From contig NW_019091636.1 of the NCBI RefSeq assembly GCF_001949145.1, positions 237,490-301,489 on the forward strand: a stretch of 64,000 bases of DNA. The letters are read 5' to 3'. The first letter of the stretch is position 1. Each line of letters begins with the position of its first letter. Below the pieces are notes generated by a model. It saw nothing but the letters and a program-made list of their open reading frames with translations. It searched no databases and was not told where the DNA came from. Both the position numbers and the translations under genes were made by a program. The stretch comes from Acanthaster planci. Its lineage: Eukaryota > Echinodermata > Asteroidea > Valvatida > Acanthasteridae. This document shows, one piece after another, positions 55,101 to 64,000 of this stretch.

Positions 55101-58100
55101 CAGCTGAAGTCTTGATTGTTTTTCAATGACAGGTTAGCATTTCTGTCTTTTACCAGCAGTTCAATCATGTCTTGCCGAGTGGCATCGGATTCCTTGACCT
55201 GAAAAGGGTGGGAAAATACCAAAATAAAGCCTGTGCCTTCAATACAGGAGCATGTAGTTTTTATTGCCACATGCATTTCTAAGAATACTGTTTGCAATGA
55301 TACTGTGACGACTTGGCTTATAAAAGTTTAGGTTTCAGTTTAACAATGATGTCATTCTTCTTTGTGCCTGTGCAAGACAAGTCTGCTGGGATCCGAGCGG
55401 CATTAATATAATTAGCTGCGTAGTTCCCCATGTAGTTGTGCATGACTTGTGTAAGACAGCGCGAGACTGGTGCAAGTTTATGTTTGGTCTAGTTTGTGCC
55501 ATGTCCGGCGCTTGCGGTGCAGTCAGTCTCGAAGCCTGGTCTAGTGAGTTAATTCCCCGCTGTGTTTCCGCTCCTTTAATATAAAGGAACCATGTTACGT
55601 GAGGAGAACGCGCCGCAGAATAAAATTAAAAGACGGGAACAAGGACACTAAAATACGGTCAAAGGACAACAAAGGAACTAATTTGGAATAACATTTAATT
55701 ATAAACTTAAACCAGCAAAGCAATAAGTTAAAGCAAAGTAAATCTAGTGCTTTTTTTGCAACTTAAACTTCTCATGCGAAAACACCGTGAATTTGGACAA
55801 GCAAAAGCATAAAAGCAAACATATTTATATTAGCACAGCGAAGCATAATTATACAAAGAAAATTAACATGCCGGCAAAAACATGTTAATTCAAAAAGAGG
55901 CAAATTATATTCGGCCGAGCACCATTACCTTAAGAAGCTAAAACAAGAAAGAAAAATGAGGCCCCGCCTAGTCAGTGTCATGGCTGAAAGAGCGCGGTCG
56001 TCGGGCCAAGCACCTGCACACGGCGCCCCAGTGTCGATCCCCGAGATTCGGCTTCTGCATGGAGCCACGACACTCCAGGATCCACGGTTCAACACGAAAA
56101 AACCTGGGTGGGTTCAAGNNNNNNNNNNNNNNNNNNNNNNNNNNNNNNNNNNNNNNNNNNNNNNNNNNNNNNNNNNNNNNNNNNNNNNNNNNNNNNNNNN
56201 NNNNATTAATTTAGTGTACTGTTCATAGTTTCGGTCAGAAAGGATTGCGGGTAGAGCATAATTACTGTGTGGGTATAGAGTTGAGGGCAGATTTGTCGAG
56301 GTCTGTCCAAAGGTCACTGTCTAGGAAGGTGGTGAAAGTCTGGACAGACTAAGTGTCGACAGAAGCCAAGAGATACCCGTTATTCTGGTTCAGTTAGCAC
56401 CAGGTATTCACGGATACCTTTGGTGCAGTCACCCGAGTAATGAGTGCGGGTTGCGGATACCTGCACATGTAATTGGGTGCGGAGCGCGGAGTGCGGATTG
56501 CGAAGAGCGGATAATCGGTGGCATTTTGCGGAGTGCATATTATTTAAGTGTTCTTATGTAATTGTAATTTGCGTTATTATTCTTTTGTAACTCTTTTGTA
56601 ACTGTATCATATAAATTCCAACTGTGTAAATACAGTGATTATATAAATTAAGGAAAGGTATATTAAATGCTTCTATTTGATCTTACCGGTAATCCCGTGT
56701 GTCCGCACATGCTCATAATTGTGTCAGTCAACTGGGTCACTAAATCAATTACCTATCGACCCCTAACCTCTGGACCTTAGATTGGTCGTCAAACTCAAGT
56801 GCCAAAGCAGATAATTTAGGTTTACAACTGATCTTTATTGTTGCCTCCGACCGAGGAAAAAACACCTTTTTATGCCAGAGATAATGTCTGAAATTCTCCA
56901 CACAGACAAAAAATGATGATCTTTGGAATCGGGGGGGGGGGAGGAAGGTAAACTTATACCCACCCACCCCCCCTCACACCGACACTAGAGTAAGAAAATA
57001 TGAGAACCTTAGACTTTATTATAAATGCAACTCGGCTTTTTCTTCAAAACATGTTTTCTTATTAAACGTATACAAACCTTGTCTGTTTGTAAAATTCCTT
57101 CATTTGTTATGCGGAAGCCTATGATTGTTGTCATCGTAGCAAGGTGGAGACTGGTGTTACCATCGTCGTCCTGGGCGTTTACATCGGCACCATTCTCAAG
57201 CAGAATCCTGGCACAGTCACCCTTATCGCTCATAACAGCAAAATGCAGTACTGTGTGCCCTTTGGCATTTTTGAGATCCTTTGAGCAAAGTTCCTAACAC
57301 CAAAACAAGCACGATTTAGACACAGTAGTCTCATCTAAGGTGTTTTATTGGGTCTATTGTTAAAACAAATGAAAGAAATAAAATAAAGTGATTTTTGCCA
57401 AGCGATTAATGACTGCGCGTTATAGAGCTGCTCAAGGACACAGGTTTCAATGATTTGTTCAAAATACATATATAGACATTTTTCCTGTGATGTCACGATC
57501 GTACTGCATGGACCGTGATGTGTTGTAATGGTAATGATGCATGGTGTAATGGTAATCTACTTATTGAAGATAAACTAGTCATGCATGCAGCATTCGCACG
57601 TACGCTTGCACATGGCTGAAGCTGCCCGTAGGAATATATGCGATCATCGTGGCCAAGGCGGTCCACACGTGGTGGTGTTGTTCCATTTAGCTTAATCCAG
57701 TGAAGTGCGTGAAAAAGGTCTATACAGCTCGTTAATTACTGCATACTAACCACATAGCAAAACCACTGAAAACGCATTCATTCATATTGTGTCGTCCATG
57801 ATTGGAATGATCAGTGAAACTGAACAGCGAACTTCAATAGTAACATTTACACTTGAACTTCTCTCTGTCGATTATCCTTACCTGTTTAACAAGGATGGAT
57901 ACGATACTAGTGTGATCGTTCATGATAGCAAGGTGGAGGGCTGTCCATCCATCGTTCTGGGCCACATTCATCAACGAGGGCTTGGCCTCTACAATCTTCT
58001 TTACTGCACTGTAAATGAATATAAGAATCACTTCAATTAAAATTGTTTGAATGTATGGTAACCTAGCTAATTAGCACCTTTTATGAACCCAAAATCGCCA

Positions 58101-61100
58101 CTACAATGCAACTGCATTCTTACAACCTCCTAGGAATGAAACCCTTTGCAATTCAAATGTCCTACACCCATACAACCTGCATATGTGTATATAAAACTCA
58201 CAGGAAGAATCATGCACAGTTGGTACCTACAATTTATGCCCCCAACTAGCTGCGTAGTGCAAACAATTCAGATCTTTGTTGTTTTTCAAGGACAAGTCGA
58301 CTGTAGGGTGTTCTACGAGCAACTGGAAAATATCTTGCAGAATGTCATCACCCGCTGTTTGGGCCTGTGAACAGACAATGACAAATCAACCAGTTGTTCG
58401 TACTCTTTGGAAGAAGTTCGATGTACTTTCGTGGATGAAATGACAGAGAGAGACGGACATATATGATATTTTTGTCAGATAAAGAAATCGACTCTATTAA
58501 GAGACACAGATTCTCGAGTGTTTCCAAACTCGAGAGGCCAGACTTTAATGCAAAATCCTGTACAGATACAGGTCCATTTAAAAGCATCTGGTGCAGGCAA
58601 ACGTGTGTTTGATAACCGAGGACCAATTAATCCAATGAGCTCAGAATTCATTATGAGTCGATTTGTGATCAGAGGTTTCTACTAACCTTTCCTTTCAATT
58701 TTGCTTCTAAAAGGTTCTCAATGGATATGGATGTTTTCATCATAACAAGATGGAGACCGGTGTTCCCGTTGCCATCCTGGGCATTCAAGTTAGCCCCTTT
58801 ACCTACCAGAGTCTTGACACATTCGTAATGCCTATTGATGATAGCAAGATGTAGTGCCGTGTGCCCTCTGTTGTTTCTGAGATCCTTGACACAATTTTTC
58901 TTTAAAAAAAACAAAACAGTCCGTCGTAATAGTCCCACCTGGGGTAATTTTAATAGATGGGATCAGCTGGGTGCAGGGGCTGGTTTGTTCTTTCTGTGTT
59001 GGGTTTTGGTTGCTTTGGCTCGTTTTTTCCCGTCTTTGCAATAAATAAAAGCTTAATTAACTGGTCCTGATATTGCAGTAATATAACCAAATGCGTCTCA
59101 TTTATTAAAAATTGTGTAATTACCTCAATGAAGCATTCGTAACGAAGAGACAAAACCTGGAAGTTGATATTGTTTCAATCTGGAGGTTTTGCGTCATTTA
59201 GGTACATTTGATTCAAGGTACAGCCTGACACAGTATTACAGCCAAATGTTATTTACTTTGTTTACAAAAACATTTGACAAAGAGTTCGGCCTCTAGGAAT
59301 TGTTTGGTCTCACAAAGTGACAAAAACCTCTTTGGTACCAGGGCAAAAATAGAGACTAAACAGCTCTGGCCATGTCAAGATGCCGTACATGCATGTGTGC
59401 GAACGATATTTAACATTAACACCTGTAACAAATGGTTATAATTTTTTCGTGCGCGTATAATCTCAAGAAGCGACAGTGTATAATGCAATAGGGCAAAGAC
59501 CTTCATGTTTTACAATCTAACAAAATGTAAAATCTTTGTTAATGAATTAATCTTTCATTAAAACAACAAATCTACAAACTAGTGTGAATTAGCATTTTTC
59601 AATCCTTACTTTGCATGACTATGCAAACAAATGTCCCAGTCCTAAAAAAGTGGTCGAAAAAAGTGAGGTGAAATAGGTCATATTTTAAAATGCGCTTTTC
59701 TCAGATGTCTGATTTGCGCGATAGGGAGGTTTTTATAACTTCATAAGATCATCAACAAAATACTCATAATACGCCTAATGATTTTAAAACCAGATAGGTT
59801 GTCATAATTGCTTGAAAACAACTATATGCAGACTTGTTCATTGGGAGTGTAAATAATCTTGCTGAACCATTCTGGCTTCCTTACCGGCGTAACAAGGGTC
59901 AGCACAGTGTCCGCGTGGCCGTAGAAAGCAGCTAAATGTAACGCTGTGAAACCGTCCTGGCTTTGCACATTGATTAACTCGGGATTGGCTTTTAGAATAT
60001 GCTCACCCGCCCTGATGAATTTCAGAAAAAAAATGGCATCAAATCTAGACAAATTACCTCGAAAATTTCAAAATAAGAATACTTCATTTGCATATCGAAA
60101 GCTAAACGATGTGTTAATGGTAGCTATTGCAGTCAGAAGTTGTGCAAAGGACAAAGAGATTAAATGGCTTCATCAACAGCTACAATTCAGCATGGCTCTT
60201 GTGCGACCTCTCTGCCTAAAAAATTAAATCCTGGATCTCCCCGTGCCATTGACAAGATTTTGTTGGAAAAGATATAATATCGTTTTGTTTTGTTTTCTCT
60301 GTTTTGGGTGCATTTTCGGCCACATTGCGTTTACTGCAGTTAAAGCTATGGGTTCATGTTCGTTTCAGTTACAAACATAAATTGATCTGGCGATTTCACG
60401 TTTTTGCAGTCTTAGGGTTTGTTGCAGGATTCATTATTTGTGCAAAGTAGCACCTATCATGAAAACAGCTTTAGATCTGCAAAGTTCTTCATATCAATTT
60501 AAAGCATGTGGAGAATGAATATTTGTGTCACCTGACACATGAACGCATTAACTCAGATAAACCTAACTGTAGAAATCTCTTTGATGACGTCATTATTACA
60601 TCATTTCATTGTACTGTTCTCTGCAATTTAGTAGCTACCTATCAATTTGGATGATTAAATGTCGCCTTAAACGGCAGTAACAAAATTGTGTGTGATGTCA
60701 CACAATATCAGAGTTTTCCAAATATCAGTGATAGTAACTTGAATCGTTCAATGCTTTCCCCATGTCAATTTTTAAAATACCTTGTTTGGTTCGGAAGGTA
60801 AATTTAAAATAATGGATACTGTAAGACAATAGCTATAATTCATAAATTCAAATTCTATTGTAACATCCTTGCTTCGTCACACATGCATGCACTCCTTTGG
60901 AATCAGGACTGACTTTTGTGACAAGCTTTAGTTGAAATAAATTGCACTGCTTTGAGTAAAGCAGAAAAACTCACACAGAGCAAAGAGGTAATGCGGGCTG
61001 GGCCCAATCATCCTACTGGCGCAAAGCGTAATTTATAAGACATCTAGCCAACAATAAATTAAGAGGATTGTAAAGCTCTCCAAACATCTCCGCCACTTCA

Positions 61101-62070
61101 CTGCGGGCTACTGCATCCCACGCTAGCGTGGGCCCACAGTGCTCAGGATAGAAAAATAAATCAAACGTAAGTGACTGAAGAGACTGCAAATTAAATGGAA
61201 GCAGCATTAAATCAGTGCCAACGGATCTCCTGTAGCTACCTTGTGTAGCATCGAATCCCAGCCAACCGGCATCACCAAAAGGTCAACACCCTATTTTTAC
61301 ACGCGGATCAGCAAGTCAGCATCGCATGTCCTGCATCACGCTGCCAACCGGAGCATCTTGGATAAAGAACTGTATGTATGCCAGTACCTTTCCTCAACGT
61401 ATTCTGGAACTTGGTAGCAGTGGACAGGGATCATTTGTCAGAATAGACTTCATTTGTATGAGAAACGGCTAGATCCCAACCCAATTGCTAACTCTGCGGA
61501 AGTTCATCCCTAAGCCCATCACGAGCATGAGCTACCACAATCCACAATTGTATCCACAATCCCTCCATCATGAAACTACCGATATGCAAGCATTTTGCAG
61601 TTGGACAGGACTGGGCCAGGCTTGAATGTGGCAGGATCAGGAGAGATAGACTGTTTTCGTTTTACCGAGTTTATCGGTCAGAGACAGGGCTTAACCTTAA
61701 CTGGAACTTTAAAAATCTCGGACTCTCCAGCGTTTAGGAAAGTCTAAGGGTGAGTAGGCGTTAATCGTACGGTAAAAAGATTAAATCACCTATTAACGTA
61801 AAAGCTCTCTTGAGGGAAAGTACAGGTTACGGACGCATGTTTATAAACCATTTTCAGACTCTTATTTACGGCAAAACGTGCACAGGAATATGAACATTTT
61901 CATTGAAATACTAACAACTTGTTGCCACAGAGGGCTGCAATGTGCAAGGGTGTCCTCTGATGTGCATCTTTCAGGTCGAGGCTTATGCCCTGATGTTCCA
62001 CCAGCAACTGTATTATCGGCGTGTACTTCTTTGCGATTGCAATGACCAGCGGCGTATTGCCATTAACATC
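42937..62070 (-). CDS. Gene 2: MIB-like protein with a six-fold ankyrin exon array (partial, 19 exons)
   Basis: This is the overall span; the exons are listed separately. Nineteen exons, about 1,000 codons, read as one frame with GT/AG borders and matching phases. They form six C-A-B units of 145 to 164 residues, each about five ankyrin repeats, then a final C-like exon. Consensus elements are 'ILEAKPSLIN ... DGxTALHLAxxNxHTDIV' for A, 'CxKDLxNxxGQTALHLA ... GANVNAQDxDGNTSLHL' for B and 'LLxxxxVDLxLxNNKGxNCLHYAAxxGN' for C. MIB1 and MIB2 carry one such C-A-B stretch between their MIB repeats and RING fingers, so this is an amplified MIB ankyrin region. The N-terminal exons lie beyond the right edge of the window. 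Introns range from about 150 bases to 2.7 kb and hold no other gene except a transposon relic. The 3' end is unresolved. Confidence 0.87.
43488..43694 (-). CDS. Gene 2 exon B6 (ankyrin)
   Basis: A 207-base exon, phase 0 to 0. It reads GNCNKDLQNSNSQTALHIAI, then CIEALVNNGANVNAKDNGGN and TSLHLVMMKES. Confidence 0.93.
43999..44122 (-). CDS. Gene 2 exon A6 (ankyrin)
   Basis: A 124-base exon, phase 2 to 0, one codon shorter than most A exons. It reads AVKEILKAKKSVINDRNGSL and APLHIASFYDHADVVQTLAK. Confidence 0.92.
44690..45400 (-). pseudogene. Decayed Tc1/mariner-type transposase in a gene 2 intron
   Basis: Several frames on the minus strand, in the expected order, carry Tc1/mariner landmarks: LRARGSLSLK and LVCEYIKKGKNF near 45235-45145, FWSDETSTEF near 45140-45110, ILKHGGAT near 45030, a degraded QQ-x-x-x-K-G motif near 44860, and LMKLKKK near 44750-44730. 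Stops and frame changes interrupt it throughout and the catalytic region is eroded. It lies between exons C6 and A6 in the same orientation as the gene. Confidence 0.72.
45761..45897 (-). CDS. Gene 2 exon C6 (ankyrin)
   Basis: A 137-base exon after ACACACAG, phase 0 to 2, ending at GTACGC. It reads IRMLLRHGNIDVTLRDNNRD and NCLHFAAFSGND. Confidence 0.9.
46981..47181 (-). CDS. Gene 2 exon B5 (ankyrin)
   Basis: A 201-base exon, phase 0 to 0. It reads GCNLNIPNINGQTPLHLAAD, then VEILLNTGANVNAQDKYGD and CLHLLLEKSFKE. The donor is CAG|GTTTTC. Confidence 0.9.
48348..48477 (-). CDS. Gene 2 exon A5 (ankyrin)
   Basis: A 130-base exon, phase 2 to 0. It reads AVKTMLEAKPSLINTTCTAD and GTALHLAVLNNHTDIVAALC. 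It is one codon longer than the other A exons, from an insertion in the loop before TALHLA. Confidence 0.92.
48777..48931 (-). CDS. Gene 2 exon C5 (ankyrin)
   Basis: A 155-base exon, phase 0 to 2. It reads VIKLLVERPTVDLTLTDKKG and FNCLHSAAINGN. The donor (GTGCGT) is weak but falls at the same codon position as in the other C exons. Confidence 0.87.
49488..49688 (-). CDS. Gene 2 exon B4 (ankyrin)
   Basis: A 201-base exon, phase 0 to 0. It reads ENCGKDIRNASKQTALHLAV, then CIKVLLEYGADVNATDIHES and TSLHLAIAKVSMK. Confidence 0.9.
49987..50113 (-). CDS. Gene 2 exon A4 (ankyrin)
   Basis: A 127-base exon, phase 2 to 0. It reads GVEKILEANPSLIRSTGNDG and QTALHIAASNGFADILTALL. Confidence 0.92.
50772..50917 (-). 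CDS. Gene 2 exon C4 (ankyrin)
   Basis: A 146-base exon, phase 0 to 2, ending at a consensus GTAAGT. It reads IIETLLHHGQIDIGLQNNKG and YNCLHYAALNGN after a Thr-rich linker. Confidence 0.91.
51175..51660. repeat. Degenerate GACTC-rich repeat in the B3-C4 intron
   Basis: GACTCGACT, CGACTCAACTCGAGT and GAGTCAC recur in two clusters, 51188-51310 and 51500-51640, in an intron of gene 2. It resembles the GGACTC repeat at 6030-6350 in style but with a different unit. Confidence 0.75.
51757..51806. repeat. Purine-only tract
   Basis: An almost unbroken GGGAAGGGGAGGGG-type run on the plus strand, in an intron of gene 2. Confidence 0.75.
51948..52124 (-). CDS. Gene 2 exon B3 (ankyrin)
   Basis: A 177-base exon, phase 0 to 0, the shortest B: it ends soon after the ankyrin core. 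It reads GNCVTDLKNVEGQTALHLAT, then CVKALINGGANVNAQDKDGD and TSLHLVMENLTDK, and stops at GTAAGT. Confidence 0.93.
52283..52409 (-). CDS. Gene 2 exon A3 (ankyrin)
   Basis: A 127-base exon, phase 2 to 0, after TTTTTTTCAG. It reads VMNKILEVAPGLINMAKNDG and FAPLHLAALNGCTDAVETLV. Confidence 0.92.
55068..55198 (-). CDS. Gene 2 exon C3 (ankyrin)
   Basis: A 131-base exon after TTTTCAG, phase 0 to 2, ending at GTACGT. It reads IELLVKDRNANLSLKNNQDF and SCLHYASGSGN. It is separated from B2 by an intron of about 1.9 kb that holds the assembly gap. Confidence 0.88.
56119..56204. other. Assembly gap (86 N)
   Basis: A run of undetermined bases inside the intron between exons B2 and C3 of gene 2. The 160 bases to its left are noticeably more GC-rich than the flanking intron, while the right side is ordinary, so the gap may hide the rest of an inserted element. 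Confidence 0.97.
56430..56535. repeat. Degenerate GCGGAGTGCGG repeat
   Basis: GAGTGCGG, TGCGGAGCGCGGAGTGCGG, GAGCGG and TGCGGAGTGC recur over about 100 bases within a gene 2 intron. Confidence 0.75.
57078..57293 (-). CDS. Gene 2 exon B2 (ankyrin)
   Basis: A 216-base exon, phase 0 to 0. It reads ELCSKDLKNAKGHTVLHFAV, then LLENGADVNAQDDDGNTSLH, then a variable linker ending ILQTDK. Confidence 0.92.
57882..58008 (-). CDS. Gene 2 exon A2 (ankyrin)
   Basis: A 127-base exon, phase 2 to 0. It reads AVKKIVEAKPSLMNVAQNDG and WTALHLAIMNDHTSIVSILV, with a CATTTACAG acceptor and GTAAGG donor. Confidence 0.93.
58231..58364 (-). CDS. Gene 2 exon C2 (ankyrin)
   Basis: A 134-base exon after GTTCACAG, phase 0 to 2, ending at GTAGGT. 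It reads IFQLLVEHPTVDLSLKNNKD and LNCLHYAASWGHK. The DGDTPL half-repeat is missing; the preceding B exon supplies it. Confidence 0.9.
58687..58899 (-). CDS. Gene 2 exon B1 (ankyrin)
   Basis: A 213-base exon, phase 0 to 0. It reads KNCVKDLRNNRGHTALHLAI, then VKTLVGKGANLNAQDGNG and NTGLHLVMMK. The final 20 or so residues (ENLLEAKLKGK) are a variable linker to the next C exon. Confidence 0.92.
59885..60011 (-). CDS. Gene 2 exon A1 (ankyrin)
   Basis: A 127-base exon, phase 2 to 0, between TTCATCAG and GTAAGG. It reads AGEHILKANPELINVQSQDG and FTALHLAAFYGHADTVLTLV. Confidence 0.92.
61117..61132. repeat. Perfect 16-base palindrome
   Basis: CCCACGCTAGCGTGGG, uninterrupted, within a less AT-rich stretch (about 61000-61660) in the intron between C1 and A1. 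No function is recognised. Confidence 0.7.
61919..62070 (-). CDS. Gene 2 exon C1 (ankyrin)
   Basis: A 152-base exon after TTTGACAG, phase 0 to 2. It reads DVNGNTPLVIAIAKKYTPII, QLLVEHQGISLDLKDAHQ and TPLHIAALCGN. It is the only C exon of gene 2 that keeps the DGNTPL half-repeat, like the single C exon of gene 1, so it is probably the original C at the head of the array. Confidence 0.9.
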
Positions 62071-64000
62071 CTGTCAAACAACAAATGACACTTTGTGAAA
62101 GAACCACCTCCTCCATTGGTTGTCTCAGTCGTTCCTTTGGATTTTCAAACGAACTGTGGACTCACTGAGAAAACTAGACGGCGACCCTACCAAGTGTCAA
62201 AATTCTCTTTGCCTAGCAAACCTCACCGAGATGATTGCCTTTGAAAAAAAGATTGCTTTTCACGGCACATTTTGACAGATTTTGCTTTGACAAATATGCT
62301 TCGTTCGTTTCTAATTCATATTCGATAGGAGAAAAATTTTCTTATTTGAATAGTATTTCATCAATTTTGTCACCTCTTTAAAACACGAGAGTAGAGTCAG
62401 TTAGAGATTGGGCATTCCTTTATGTTTCTAAAGAGAATGTATCCGTTTGGAGAGGTTGTACATTCCAATAGATTCTACAGTGAATCTGTCTTTTTTGGAG
62501 AGATTGGAATTTCCCAACAATATGTTTACAGCCAGTGTGTCGGTTTTAAGATATGAGACATTCCAATAGGTTTTCACGGCGATTATATCAGTTCAAGAAA
62601 TTGGACAATCCAATAGTTTTGACCAGGAATATCTTTTAGTTGGGAATATTTGACTGGTGGATGGGCTATCCTGGATATAAATTTCAAACAATATTGATAG
62701 CAAACTTCAACCAATGTTGCCTTTTATTTTCACAATTAATCGATCCTATGCTCAGACTGAAGACGTTCCCTATAATCCTATTTGTAAATACTTCCCCATC
62801 ACAAAAAAATTGCATTTTACTATTCCCGACCCCAAAATTGTTAGAGTAACCTCTAGACATAAAATTTGCCGAGCGTCCTGCTTAAAGTAGTAAAAAATAA
62901 GATTTTTCCATTGATGAGAGAGTTTTTAACGCATATAAAAGGGCAAATAACATACAGCATGTGTAAATTATTGCCAAAATCTTTGACTTAAAACTTATGT
63001 TTTAAAAATAAGCCTGGAGTGTGATTGCTTCCGAATTGTGCAACTTGTGACATTTGTTCACACGGTGACCCCAGCGATTAAATTTTGCTCTGTAGAGTTA
63101 GCGGCATTCCCCACTGCTTTACAGAATAATTTTTGCCGGTCTATTTTCTACTGGAAAGCTGATCGCAGATGGTATGGTTCTTGTTTTTCAAACAAACAAA
63201 ATGGGGTATCCCTTCCCACAAGCGCTAGCTGTCGAGGATCAAAGAACAAAAAGCAAAGCAAAAGCAAAGCATAACCATCATTTACCAAAACTAAAGCCGA
63301 CGGTAGGTACCGTACTCAGACTACTGATGTGCTGGGTAATATACCGTAAATCTGCTTCATTTGTAAACAACACTCAAAACCTAATTTTCTATGATTCACT
63401 CCCGCAGAAAAGTTCCATTTGAGTGATACCCACCATACGTCATATATGATTTAGCAGGCGTAATCGGTCCATTGAAAGGACGGAAACTGAAGCCATTTTC
63501 GTCCGACCTCCTGTTGATGTTATTTGAGCCAACATGCCTCCCATAAGCCTACCATGTGTATCACCCTTACCCAGGCGCATTTCACGTTCACAGCCAAGTC
63601 AGGTAACCCGCCACCTCATCACGCCTACCAGTGTCCTTTTAAAAAAATTTTTGCCAAACCTATTGGGGTGTCCTCTATCCCCAAACTAACACATTCGCTG
63701 TAGAAACTTAACAGAATGTCCAATATCCAACTAACTTTACTCTCATTTAAAAAACATAAAAACCAAAAAAATGGTACTCAAATGTTTTGTGATTGCATGT
63801 GTGTTCTTTGGCATCGTTCGAGCGCGTCATAGATGCTTTGTGAAAACAAGGAAACACAGAGACTGTCCGTTCACCATTACTAAGACAGGAAGTCAAATTT
63901 TATGCGGTGGACAAACCGAACTGTTAACAATTTTACTGCTTTCTGCCACTTTTTGAAAAACCGACAAATTATACATTTAATATAAGTCTCTCAATTGATT
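62071..64000. other. No exon recognised (right edge)
   Basis: This is the minus-strand region upstream of exon C1 of gene 2. I found no ankyrin, MIB-repeat or MIB/HERC2 motif here, so the previous exon lies beyond the window, at least 1.9 kb away, or is too short to recognise. Short open frames on the plus strand appear to be chance. Confidence 0.45.

Noticed and set aside
55956-56228. Open frame running into the assembly gap
   Set aside because: It continues only because N codons cannot contain a stop; the 50 or so real residues match nothing I recognise.
63771-63956. 61-residue frame with a signal-peptide-like start and several Cys
   Set aside because: Very short, no splice context, no recognised peptide family and no supporting neighbour; best treated as chance.
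1-64000. CRISPR arrays, tRNA/rRNA genes, bacterial operons or phage-like clusters
   Set aside because: No regularly spaced repeats with unique spacers, no tRNA cloverleaf and no contiguous bacterial-type coding seen; the split genes point to a eukaryote.

Overview
The window looks like nuclear DNA from a marine invertebrate, most likely an anthozoan cnidarian such as a stony coral or a relative. The sequence is AT-rich. Its genes are split into short exons with GT/AG junctions. It is full of short inverted-repeat elements, including a small foldback beginning TTAACCCTAACTCCC that I associate with coral genomes. The species call is inference; the eukaryotic gene structure is read directly. I see no rRNA, tRNA, CRISPR array or bacterial-type operon.

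Both recognisable genes lie on the minus strand and belong to the Mind bomb (MIB) family. Gene 1 (23277 down to 11478) can be followed through 19 exons, about 1,200 codons. In order it encodes a Death domain, an Asn/Tyr-rich segment, a TRADD-N-like domain, a long charged linker, MIB/HERC2, a ZZ zinc finger, a second MIB/HERC2, one MIB repeat, and ankyrin repeats ending in a stop codon. No RING finger was found. It is therefore a MIB2-like core joined to death-signalling modules, with no visible ubiquitin-ligase catalytic end.

Gene 2 (62070 down to 42937) is represented by 19 exons that are all ankyrin repeats. They form six consecutive copies of one three-exon unit, called C-A-B here after the matching exons of gene 1, plus a final C-like exon. 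Exon phases are the same in every unit (C 0 to 2, A 2 to 0, B 0 to 0), so the unit can multiply without breaking the frame. The 5' part of gene 2 lies beyond the right edge of the window. Its 3' end is either a short read-through tail at the last exon or an exon I could not find. A decayed Tc1/mariner transposase lies in one intron, and an 86-base assembly gap in another.

Layout: 1-2100, repeat-rich, no gene; 2100-8260, repeat block D1; 8260-11477, no gene; 11478-23277, gene 1; 23278-27090, no confident gene; 27090-35170, block D2, a diverged direct copy of D1; 35170-42936, no confident gene; 42937-62070, gene 2; 62071-64000, no confident exon. D1 lies downstream of gene 1 and D2 downstream of gene 2, in the same order. 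This fits tandem duplication of a 'MIB-like gene plus 3' flank' unit, though independent transposon insertions could also explain it.
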